Assembly (NCBI GenBank): GCA_021464245.1
Contig: JADCRB010000118.1
Coordinates: forward strand, 2,606,056 to 2,670,055
Direction: 5' to 3'
DNA length: 64,000 bases
DNA from: Carallia brachiata
Lineage: Eukaryota; Streptophyta; Magnoliopsida; Malpighiales; Rhizophoraceae
The position numbers were made by a program, and so were the translations under genes. Under the pieces are notes generated by a model. The model was not told the origin of the DNA. It did not search any database and saw only the letters and a program-made list of their open reading frames with translations. Each line of letters starts with the position of its first letter. Position 1 is the stretch's first letter. This document shows positions 23,160 to 34,831 of this stretch, one piece after another.

Positions 23160-26010
23160 ATCTTTACTTTGCTCATCGAGTTTTTGGTCAATGACATACC
23201 TTTCCAAGCAAGGAACATTTTGGACTGTTAAAGGAATAATTAGGAAACGTGCAACAAAAACCAGAACCATGTTACGGTTTCAAACTCGTGTCATATAGGA
23301 ACAAACACTTGTCAATTTATTTATTTAGTTCCGTTTTAACGTTAAAAAAATATATTTTGTTTTGATATTTACCCATCTAACCCAACTTCTTATTCTAGAA
23401 CATATCAAGAATTTTATTTAAATAATAGTCAAAGTCTCTCACCTAAAAACAGAAAAATTTTTGATAATTTATTTTCTAACGGTGGTTCTTCATGACTACT
23501 TGGGGTTTTTTTTTTTAAAAAAAAAAATTATTCAGCCTAGAGTTCTTTCTTTATCAAATCCAAAAAGAAAGAGAGCGAGAGAATTGAGTGTTGCATCGAT
23601 CAAAACAAGAAAAGAATGTGAACGGTGCAGCATGGGTGACCAGCTCAGCCCATTTTGGCTTATAATTTATAGCTGCTTGTTAAGAACATGGTCCACACAG
23701 GTGACATGTGGGATGAAGTAAGATCTATACGCACATGAGAAGGGGAGGACCACACACTTTTTTTTTTGTTTTTTTATTAAGAAGTCTGTTAAGTCATTAG
23801 TTACATAATCCGATAACTATTTTTATTCTTATAAATCATACACTTACTTCTTAGGGTTAAAACTCATAAATTTTAAGATAAAAGTCTTCAATTTTAATTA
23901 CTAAGATATCCTCAAAGAACAAAACCCACACATTTTATTTGAACTCACTCTACGCAATTGATAAAATAATTTTTTACGAACAAATGAACAATGAATGTAC
24001 CATAATATATAACGGTGAAATAACACCTTTTAACTATGAATCTTAATTTGTATGTCCTTTTTTTTTTTGTTAAATTAATGGTGTATAAACAAAATCTGTG
24101 TTTGTGTATTCACTTCAACGTAATACAGAGAAATAATTATTGTACACAAAATAATAGGTACAGTTAAAAACGATTATAAAAAAAAATACAAAAAATTATT
24201 TCAATGATACGAAAAGGGAGTTAATGAAGAGCGAAGACTAAAAAAAACTATATTATTTTATTACTTACATTTAGTGGTATCTATCGCATTTGTGTTGATG
24301 TAATTACTTTCCATACAATAATTCTCGGTAGCCAATGCACTGTTAATTTTAATGGTAATTTTAAATCTCGGAGGAGTTTTACTTCGAATATGACAACATA
24401 GATCTGACAATGTATACAAACGGATTGTATTTCTCTTTTTAATTGGTGGTGTGGTGCCATCTTCTTTTCGATTTCCTTTCTTGGTTCCCTAATTTTCTCA
24501 GTCTGTAGTGTTGATAGTAGCTTATTATTGGAGAGGGGTGTAGGTGAGGACTTCAGTTCTTCTAATTAAAAATATGCACCTTTCACCACTCTACCTAAGT
24601 TGATCCTCAATTTCTCTTTGCTTTATTTTCCAACTTTTGTATTGTTCTGGAGAATTTCATGTCTACAGATCTTAGGCATTGTACTTTTTCAATAAGAAAA
24701 AAAAAAAGGGAAGGATTGTTGATAGATGATGCATGAAAATATATGAAGATTTCTCTTTGAGAACATCTAAAGAACTTAGATCTTAATTTTAAAGTTTAGG
24801 AACTAATCATGGGAAGATTATAAAAATAAAGAGACAACCCTATTATATAGTTTACAAGAAAATTGGTCTCCTAACGAACGAAAAAGAAATGAAGATATGG
24901 AGCCACATGGAAGGGGTCTTCACTTGCTTGGAGTTACGGGTAGATGCTCTGACGGTGGATATACAATTTGTGTTGGATCGAGCATTGTAAAAGGAGTTCA
25001 ATGATTCTTTTGCAACCATTATTAGGTAATAAGGCGTAATTTCCACGCCGGACATGGCGTCCGAACAAATTTGTCTAGACATATCAACAAAATGCAACTA
25101 ATTATATTTTAAACGTAATTGCATTGAATTTTTTTAGAATAATTTTTTTTGGAAAAATTATAAATTTAAAATTTAAAATTAAATAAGTATTACTTTAAAA
25201 GTTAAAGTGTAAATTCTACATGATATACATTAAAATAAAAAATATTTTTTTTTTTCAAAAAAAATTTTCTTAAAAAATTCAACACGGTTACACTAAAATA
25301 ACAAGTAGTTGCTTTTTTTTTTTGGTTGTCTGGAAGCACCATCCGGATATATAATTTGGCTACCAATTCTTTCCCTATATGTTCTTTTTTTCTTTTTGCG
25401 CAGCTAGCACTTTTATTCATGGCAAAGAATAGTGCGAAGAAGTTTGTGAACCCAAATATTAGGTAACAATCATAGTGCAAAGACATTTATGAACCACAAT
25501 ATATTCGGATATAATAATAATGGAGTTTTACTTCTCATTTTAGGAAAATTAAGTTTGGACTTTACTTTTTTTACTATTTTTGACAAATACAAAACTCATG
25601 CGTACTTAATATACCTCTCTTTTGGTGGCCAAATTGTTTTTCAGAAGTGAAATATAAATGTCAAAAAAAGGAGTTGCTTGTTAAGTTTACTCTTTTGTTT
25701 TTTTTTTTTAATTCTAGAAGATATTGATTATATGTCTCACATAACCAGCACAACATTTTTTTTTTATTTTGAAAAAAAATTCACTTATATTGGTTTTGTC
25801 CCTAATATTCTCGTCCATCAATACTAGGACTCAACTATTCTATTATTAGACTACACAGTTGATAATATCGGTACTTACTTTCTTTTAATTATAAGAGAGG
25901 CCGCAATGCTATGAAATGAGTATAAAAATACTAAGACTCAAATCTAAAATTAAGAAATCCCATCAAAATATTCTAACTAGTTGTGCTAAAAAAGTGAAAG
26001 GAGATATTAT
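23160..26010. repeat. Internal sub-unit B1 of the duplication
   Basis: This is the copy-B counterpart of A1 (1860-4880). It matches through the same landmark blocks and lacks the MULE-like MITE. The uninterrupted target sequence 'attatgtat' is present once, near 26009. Confidence 0.65.
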
Positions 26011-26910
26011 GTATTTTCTCTTCGAGTTTTGGTCAATAACATACCTTTCCAAGCAAGCAACATTTTGGACTGTCAAAAGGAATAATTAGAAACTTTCAAA
26101 ATGGCCCAAGATCGAGCCCAGTTGGCACATGTGGGTTTTTCTTATGGCCGGAATACGCGGGTCCGTGTTGCGGTTCAAACAGGTGCCATATAGAAACAAA
26201 CACTTGTCAATTTATTTATTTATTTAGTTCCGTTTTAACGTAAAAAAAAAAAAAAAAAGAACTTTTGTTTTGATATTTGCCCATCTAACCGAACTGGTTA
26301 ATCTTGAACATATCAAGAACTTTATGATAGATTATGGTCAAAGTCTCTCGCCTAAAGACCGAAAAAAATGAGATAGTTTAATTTTTAATCAGGGGTTCTC
26401 CATGAACACTTGGGGTTTTATTTATTTATTTATTTATGTAGCCTATAATTCTTTATTTGTCAAATCCAAACAATCAACATAGAATTGAGTGTTGCGTAGA
26501 TAAAAAAAAAAAAAAAAAAAAAGTGAACGGTGCCGCCATGTGTGGCAGGTTCAGTCCATTATTGGCTATAATTTATACTACTTGTTAAGAACATGGTACG
26601 CAGGTGACATGCGGGATGCAGTAATATACATGCATATAAGAAGGGAAGGAGCACAGATATTTTATTTGAACTTATAGTACACAATTAATAAAATAAATTT
26701 TTTGTCAACAAATAAACAATCATATGTACTACCTATGAATTTGTAATTTAAATGATATTAATAATATATCAACAAAAGAGATATCTCACATTTTTTTTTC
26801 TTCAATTAGTTAGATTAAATTTAAGATGTTGAGGAAAAAAAAAAAAGATATGCACCCTAATATATAACAGTGAAATGCTATCTTTCAAACAAAACATGTG
26901 TTCGCGTATT

Positions 26911-27996
26911 TTTTTTTTTTTTACCAAAAGGACATTGCTTCATTAATGATCATTGAAAACCTTACATCAGACTGACTCAAAAGCGTTACGAGTACCTGCA
27001 CACGTAAGAGAGATACATAGCGCCAATGACCTGCAAGAAATATGGTCAAACTGACCATTCACAATCTGGGTAGAAAACTCAGTAAGAAAACATCCTCAAA
27101 TGAGGAAAGAAGCCAAATTGCAATTAAATCTACTTAACCCTAAAGTGTTAGTTAGATCCAGCTGAACCGGATTACGCTGCACGTAGCAGCATACGCTGCA
27201 CTTTGGCGGACCCATATTGAAAATCGATTTAATGAAACTGGTGCAGATTTCTCAAAATAGTAATCTACAGACTAAATAAAAACAACTACATAACAACCAT
27301 TTGCAGTAAATACAACGAAATATCGCCCCACTGGACATAGCAGATGCAAAAGTTACAATCACCCAAACGAAAAAAGACCAGCGACACTTCCAGTGAGCTC
27401 CGACGAGACAAGCGAGTGGCGGCGGGGGGAGATTGACGACGGCAACTGAAGAGTTGTTGATGGCAGAGGAGTCTTTGGTGATGGTGCCAGCAGTGTCGAC
27501 GATGGGAGCCATACTAGTGGCTACGCCTCTGGTGTTAACGCGTCTAAGGGGGTCCAACTGTAGCATCAGTGGCTGGTACAACGTCTTTGAAAGCTAGGAT
27601 TTCATCGAAAACACACTAACCAGCGGTCAGTATGGTGACGTCGGACCAAAAACTTTGAAAATGGTGGAAAAGTATTGGGGGCAGTTGATCTAGAGGTTAG
27701 AAGGCCGTGGGTGACCTTTTTAGTACTTGATCTACCACAAATCAACCAAAAAAGCCCCATGATGTGTCTTGAGGGTCTGTTGTGGTGGAACAAATGGGAG
27801 AGAAGAAAAACTGATTGAAACAACTAAAACGAAAGAGCAAAGAAAGCTGCTTAAAGCTAGGCAAAGAAAAAAGAGGCTGGCCGGTGGAGGTGATAGTCAC
27901 TGCCGCCGGTCAGCTAGGGTTTATTAAGTAGGGAGGGTGTTGAAAGAGTTTAGTGAGAGATGGTGAGTTTAATGAGAGAACTTTTTCCTACTTTCT
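26911..27996 (-). mobile_element. LINE-like non-autonomous retroposon
   Basis: This insertion is absent from A2 (site near 6500). On the plus strand it starts with a T-run (26911-26922), the complement of a poly(A) tail, and is bounded by gtatt at 26906-26910 and 27997-28001. Read on the minus strand it begins with a GC-richer leader, and its frames (27823-27602, 27581-27252) are short, without endonuclease or reverse-transcriptase motifs. The 3' end 'gaagcaatgtccttttgg' before the A-tail fits an L1-type plant LINE, but that is inference. It may be an internally deleted LINE. Confidence 0.6.
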
Positions 27997-28104
27997 GTAT
28001 TCATGTAGTTACTTCAGCGTGATAAAGTGAAATAATTATTTTTTAACAAAATAATAGACACAATTAAAAATAATTATTAAAAAATAAAAAAAAATTATTT
28101 CAAT

Positions 28105-29227
28105 TAAGGGTGTACATAAAACCATCCAATCCACCCAATCCGATCAACCAGACCAAAACCAATTTGAAACCGCAAAAACTATTGAAAATGGATTGGTTAT
28201 GGTTCGTAATTTTAGCAAACCGTACTCTACAGTTTAGTTGTGGTTTTGGAAATACGAAAATCGCCAAAAACCAAATTGACCACCAAAATTATTATATATA
28301 TATATAAAGAGAGAAAGACTACATATGATAACTTGGAGCGTGGATGGAATAATAATCTCCACATATTTCTTTTTCTTGCATGCTGACTAATTTTAAACTT
28401 TCATACATCATCATATCTCGAAGATTAGCTATCTTTGGTTTGAATTATCTGTTAAATTAGATATAATTTGCGCTAATGAATTATATTAGTAATATTAACA
28501 TTTAGGTGTTTAAGATGCTTGATTCCTATGGATTGGTCATTCAAATATACTGTTAAAATGTCAGTTTATCTTGAAACTTTATATCTTCTTATTTGTTTGG
28601 CATAGACTTTTATTTGGAGCAAAAGGTATTTGAATTAGTGTGATCTATGTAACTCGTTGTTGTGCATTACTTGACATTCCTATGCAGCATTTGCTTACTT
28701 AGTTGGGTCTGATAAGTTGAACTCTTGTACAATCTCTTTGAATGCAATTTGAATGGATGGTTATGGGTTTGATTTTTTAGGTGTAGTGTGTGTATGTGGG
28801 GCAACAATTTATCATTTTTCTGTGTCTTCACTTGCTTGCAAAAATTATAGTATTCTTTGAGCATTTTTTAAAACGTTTTCAAGTTATGGTTATTTTCAGA
28901 TTTTCTATTATTAATTCTTGTTATCTCCATTTTAAAAGCCAACTGTAGAATAAGAGAAACAACAAAGCAAGAAACATGAAATAAAAATACAAGAGGTCAT
29001 TATAAATCATTATTTTTATGTTGATAGCTAACAAGAAAAAATTATTCTCAAAATTATGGTTCAAACCGTCAAATCGACCGAACCAATCTGCAACCACCAA
29101 TAACAATTTAGTTAGTTTCACTATTATGTTGGTTTGGCTGTGGTTTTAAAAATGTTCAAACTGTCACCAACAGTTTGATTTTAATATGAGCAATAAACCG
29201 CTCCAAACCGACTCACGTACACCTCTA
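28105..29227. mobile_element. Non-autonomous hAT-like element
   Basis: The 1123-bp insert is absent from A2. It is flanked by an exact 8-bp repeat, atttcaat (28097-28104 and 29228-29235). Its terminal inverted repeats are TAAGGGTGTAC and the complement of GTACACCTCTA. Subterminal copies of 'accaaaccaatt'-like motifs lie in opposite orientation at the two ends. An 8-bp target duplication with TAGGGGTG-like ends is diagnostic of the hAT superfamily. No transposase frame is present. Confidence 0.85.
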
Positions 29228-30035
29228 ATTTCAATGATACAAAAAGGGAGCTAATGAGAGAGAAGACTAAAATAATGATATTATCTTATTAATTACAATT
29301 AGTTGTATCCATCGCATTTGTGATTATGTAATTACTTTCATATAATAATTCTCGGGAGCCAATGCACCGTTACTTTTAATGGTGATTTTAAATCTTGGAG
29401 GACTTTTACTTGTCTTAGAATATATGACAATGTATGCAAAACTGATTGTATTTCTCTTTTAAATTGGTGGTGTGATGCCATCTTCTTTTCGATTTTGTTG
29501 ACTTAATTGGGTCCTTAATTTTCTTTATTTGTAGAAGTAATGGTAATCTATCGTTAGAGAATAGTAGAGATGAAAACTTAAATTCTTCCAATAAAAAATA
29601 CACGTTGTCTATCACTCTAATTAAATTAGAATCTCAAGTTTTTTTTGCATTATATTTCTAACTTTCAATTTGTTCTGGAGAATTCAATGTTTGTGGATCT
29701 TACGCATCGTACGTTTTCAATAAGAAGGAAAAAAAAAAAAAAAAAAAAAACCGAAGGATCGTTGATAGAGGATGCATTAAATTGTAGGAAGTTTTCTCCC
29801 AGAGAACATCTTCAGAACTTAGATTTTAATTTTAAAGTTTATGAACTAATCTTAGAAAAATAATATTAATTAAATTTATAAAGATAAAAAGAACGATCTA
29901 ATTATATAATTTATTGGGACAATTGGTCCTATAACGAACAAAAAAGGAAATGAGGATATGGAGCCACATGGAAGGGGTCTTCAGTTGCTTGGAGTTACAG
30001 GTAGATGCCTGACGGTGGATACGCAATTTGTGTTG

Positions 30036-30062
30036 TGTATATGTGTAGTGAGGGGTTAAAAA

Positions 30063-30098
<36 letters not shown>

Positions 30099-30153
30099 GA
30101 CCTAATATTGGTTGGAAAAGCATGATTGAACCTCTTTTACGATGCTCGATAAC
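30036..30153. other. Micro-inversion relative to sub-unit A2
   Basis: Reverse-complementing this stretch restores the sequence order seen at about 7385-7490 in A2 and in A1/B1: 'gagcatcgta...ggttcaat...ttt.caaccaatattagg', followed by the AAT run. In place it reads ATT repeats, then 'cctaatattggttg'. The flanks on both sides are in normal orientation. Confidence 0.75.
30063..30099. repeat. (ATT)n microsatellite
   Basis: About twelve ATT units, the inverted counterpart of 7441-7471. A separate (AT)n run lies at about 30154-30174. Confidence 0.9.
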
Positions 30154-30958
30154 ATATATATATATATATATATATGCACAACCTAGCACTTGTATTTATG
30201 ACAAAGAATAGTAAAAAGAAATTTATGGACCCAAATATATTAGGATTCAATAATAATGCGTGTCACTTCTCATTTTAGGAAAATTAAGTTTGGAGCCTAC
30301 TAATTTGACTATTCCTGACAAATATAAGACTTATGTCCACTTGATTGATCTTTCGTCGGCGGTCAAATGTATTTCAAAAGTCATATGTATTTCAAAAGTC
30401 ATATATAAACGTCAAAAAAACAGTGCCGTTAGCACAATTATTTTAGTTGGACCGTATGATACTAATTTTTTGAATATAAACATAAAGTGTTGTTCGTTAA
30501 GTTTACTCTTTTGTTTTTTTAGTGTAGAAGACATTGATTTTATGTCTTCTATCACCTGTAAAACATATGTGCCAAAATAATAATAATAATAATACATACA
30601 AATTTTTTTCAATTTAACTAAATTTCACATAAATTGGTTTTCTTCCTAGCATTTTGTACTTTAATTCAACCTCCTAAAAGGGAAATCAAATTAGAAAACG
30701 CCTTCAAATTTTACTTTAAAAAAGACAAAATTTCCACAATATCCACAATCAACTGCCAATATGGTAAATTTTGTACGCCATTATAACATCATCACAAGAA
30801 TATTTTTCAATATAGTTTTAAAAAACAATATGTTAAAAGGAAACGTCTGAGAAAAGCATTTGTCTCGTGGATATCGAATTTCGGAGAGCTTTTTTACATA
30901 CTTTTCAAATAGAATTCAACAAGCATTTTCAAAGCTTTCAGCTACTAGTTGATTTTCT

Positions 30959-31255
30959 ATGACTAATTTTCTAAAGGTAATGACAATTGCCGCGGACTAT
31001 GATGTGCCCAAGAAGAAGATTAATTACTATTCCATACCTTCTAATGGTCAAATGTTGCATCAAGAATATTTGTCAATTTCTTCTTCTAATTACCGTCAAT
31101 TTGGAAACAAGAAAGTTAGGAGAATTCTTCGGTGTGATATCACATCTCAGAAAGTTTTCAAAGGAAAACTTGATTTATGCTATCATTCTTTGACAAGATT
31201 TACAATTCTCCATCACATTTCACATTGCAATTGCAAGAAAAGGGTATATATATAA
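30959..31255 (+). other. 98-codon open frame, copy-B partner of 12347-12643
   Basis: The frame has the same length, start and stop as the copy-A frame, with roughly eight amino-acid replacements. No domain or signal peptide is visible. Its preservation over 98 codons may reflect low overall divergence rather than selection. Confidence 0.2.
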
Positions 31256-32822
31256 CACTATTACATCGACGCGGAGATGGAGAAATGCAGAGAAAGATGT
31301 AGTTATCTTTTCTGTCTATCTTTCATAATATTATTGTACATGGATCTTAGCAGTATTACACATCATAAGTTATAAAAAAAATATCCAAAAATGATGAAAA
31401 TTATAGTTAAAGTTGATGTGCAAATAGACTTATGAACAATATACACACAAAATAACTTTTGCGCCTCCATGTACCCAACCCGTTTATGTATCATTTATGT
31501 GTGTATGTGTCTATATATATGGACATTTGTGCATTACTGGAAAATATTCAAGTCGAGAAGTTCCCACGAGGAGAACAGCCCCAAATAAAGAAGTATGCAA
31601 ATATCAACGGGCTTACAGTCTTCCGCCCATTTGAGTTGAAATTCCGTTGGAAAATCGGCTTCTCTTGCTTAGCATTTGGACCCCACAAATTCAAAGAAGA
31701 AGAAAAGAAAAGAGGCGACAGGTGTTTGCTCAATTGATGTCATGTCATGCGAAGGCTCGATAACATATGACAAACGCATATTGTTCAAAAAATTATTGTG
31801 CAAGATATATATCAACAAACTTTTCCATCTAACACTTTGCTTAAAAAAAGAGAGAGAGAGAGAGGGAAATGAGAAGTAAGGAAAATGTAGGAGAAGAAAA
31901 TTAGAAGTGACAAAAATTTTTCATCCTCTCATTGTTGCGAAAAAGATAATTTGTGGATGAAAAGTTATAAATTCTTTGATCAAAGAGAAATAAAAAGTAA
32001 TAAGGAAAAAAATAATATACATTATAATATTAATTATACTCTTTATATGCGTAAGTAAAAAGTAGAGACAAGGATATTAAAGTTATTGTTTTGCTCTTTA
32101 AAAAAAAAAGTCACTAGGCCCCAGCCATATTTTCCCCATTTCATTTATGGGGGAAAAGTTTTTTGTGGGCAAAAAAAAAAAAAAACAATTTCTCTTTTCA
32201 CATGTTCACATCTAATGCAATATTTCAAAATAAAATCATATATTTTCTCTGATTTATGTTGCAGGTTAATTTTAAAGCAAAATTTTGGTACAAAGATATC
32301 TATATTTATTATTATTATTATCTATTTATATCTGATGAATTAATGTTTCTTGTTTTTTTTTCCTTTTCGTTTCATTTTCTTGTAGGTGATGTTGTGATTT
32401 TTTGTAATAATAATACATTTGTCTTTTTGGTATAATTTTCTAAGGCTTGAAAATTGGCTTTATTATTTTTATATCTCAATTTGTGCTACTATCACATTTT
32501 GGAGCATTACTTATTATGGAAATTGTAGTATATCATTGGATTTTCTAGACAACTTCATTATTTTTTTTACAATAGTTTTTTTTTATTTACATATTTTTTG
32601 TATTAGATTATGTACCGTGATAAAATGTAATACTACCCATAATATAGAAGACATATCATCTAAAAAAAAATGAAAATTTTTGTTACACAAATTGTGCAAA
32701 TTATATGACGCTAGTACGTGAAACTGAACTGTATATTCTCGATATTATATGTATATCTCTAATTCTTTCAACACAAAAAAAAAAAAGAAAGCAAAAAATC
32801 TATAGATAACATAGATAACGAA

Positions 32823-33484
32823 GCGTCTATTTGGCTTACTTGTTCGATATTACTGTTACTAATTATTAATACTGATTGCTAATTGTTAATTGCTGTTACC
32901 TGTTGCTGATTGCTAAGAAAATAAATAAAGTGTATGATTAATTTTGTATTTACTGTTGCTGTTGAATAATTAAATGACTGATTTAGAATAAATATTCTCT
33001 AAATAATATTGACAATTTTTGCACATAATTTTTATTTTTTAAAAATAATATTAATTTTTACTAAATAATAAAATATAATGCTTGAAATATTTTTTAAGTA
33101 TCAATATCAATGAAATTTTGAAGTGAAAACAATATTTAAAAATTGTTAAAAAATGAAAGTGTTACGTTTATATAAATATTGATAAAATTGAGTGACAACT
33201 AATAAATCATATTTAAGTGGTAAGTAAAAAAATGATAAATTTGTATAAATATTCTTTAAGAGTATTTTAATTTATATAAATTATTACTAACATTAAAAAT
33301 TGAAAAGCAGTCCAAAAAGCATCAAAAAGGAACTTTGAATTATTTTTAATTATTTTTAGGATATCATATAAGAAAATAAATAGAATCAAACAACAATTTC
33401 AAAAAATTAACTAAATACTCAATTTCTTACTTTTTAAAGATAAAATGTAAATACACCCTTTACAAAAACTAACCTAAACACCCC
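32823..33484. mobile_element. Probable MITE private to copy B
   Basis: This 662-bp A/T-rich insert is absent from copy A, where the site near 14218 is intact. Its ends are imperfect inverted repeats: GCGTCTATTTGGCTTACTTG on the left and, by complement, GGGGTGTTTAGGTTAG on the right. The flanking gaa (32820-32822 and 33485-33487) may be a 3-bp target duplication. Superfamily unclear. No coding frame. Confidence 0.6.
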
Positions 33485-34717
33485 GAAACTAGTTCAAAAG
33501 GAAAGCCTGACTATCAATATATATAGCCAATTTTCAACAGAAAGGAAATTGAATTACAAAACTTCACACCATGTCGCGATGGTTGGTATAAAAATACATA
33601 GGAAAACATGGCACAAATCAAAATAGATTGAGAGAAAGTTGGCATTTCTATTTGATTTGATTATGTTTCTGGTGAAGAAAATATTGCGGGATCACCTAAT
33701 TTTGACCTAGCATGTGCTGTTTGGCTGGCATGACACACCAGGATAAATTAAAATAGGGTGGTAAAGATAGAGAAAAGAAATTACTACTTTATAGTAATAG
33801 TAAATGCAATCACTCAGATTCTACTTTTAAAAAAGAGATATCAAGTTTATAAGAATGGAGTAAATATTCATTTTATACTTACAGCCAATAATCTTTTTAA
33901 TGAAAAAAAAAAGGAGAAAGAAATAGTAAATGCATATATAGAGGGAGGAAGGTTGGAAGGCAATTGGATCTACGGTTGGCCTAATACTAAAGTACGACTG
34001 TACGAAGTTGAAATTATACGGATTAAGCAACGTCTTAGACTCTATTTCTCTTAATAATAGTAAGTGCTAGCAATCTAGAATTTGCATTATCATTCCCTTA
34101 ATATTTAAAAAGCATAACAAAGATGGTAATTAAAGGTAGGTAATTTTAATCAAAGTATCAAAATTTCCTAATCTTAATCATTCAAACTTGAATTCGTCAG
34201 CACTGACGCAGACTAATTAGACAAATGGACAACTAATCGGCCTTCATTTTTCACATTTTTTAAACGACGCAATGATTGACAGATACAAACTGCAAAGATC
34301 ACCTGGGAATTTTATTTTATAGAAAGATGTAGACGGTAATGTAAATTGTATATAAGGTGGATACGCAGTGATTTAAATTATTAAACGGTAAAAGTATATT
34401 AAATTAAAAAAATTAATAAATAAATTATTAAATATTATTAAATTAATTATATATTTTTTACGTGTCTAATTATATATATTCATAATATTACTCATATTTG
34501 ATAGTTGTTTGTTCGCTTTTTGTGCTGACAAATTGGCCTCGTCCCAAGATGCTGTTGACCGGCAATAACTTTCTCGGTACCTTCTTCATTTCCAGCATTT
34601 TTAAACACGTTGCCCATGAACACAACTGAACTTGCAAGAAAGTACAGAAGGGGAAGTCTTTTTCCTTGATATGCTAGTCAACCAATCAATCTCCATGTTC
34701 ATATTGCATACCAATGC

Positions 34718-34724
34718 TATATAA
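34718..34724 (+). promoter_or_regulatory. TATA box of carbonic anhydrase copy 2
   Basis: TATATAA lies 108 bp before the start codon, the same spacing as copy 1. Confidence 0.65.
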
Positions 34725-34831
34725 GCAAGCAAAGCACATGTACCTCTGCATATCTTTTCATTTTTCTTTCTGATAAGTGCACCTCTCCATATTGTTAAGA
34801 GCAAAGTTCAATAAGGCTGAAGTTGCTGAAA

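Larger units (their letters stand above)
26011..30600. repeat. Internal sub-unit B2 of the duplication
   Basis: This is the copy-B counterpart of A2. It is longer because it holds a retroposon (26911-27996) and a hAT-like element (28105-29227). It also contains a roughly 118-bp inverted stretch (30036-30153). The LTR element of copy A is absent: the AAT tract near 30577-30596 is uninterrupted. Confidence 0.65.
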
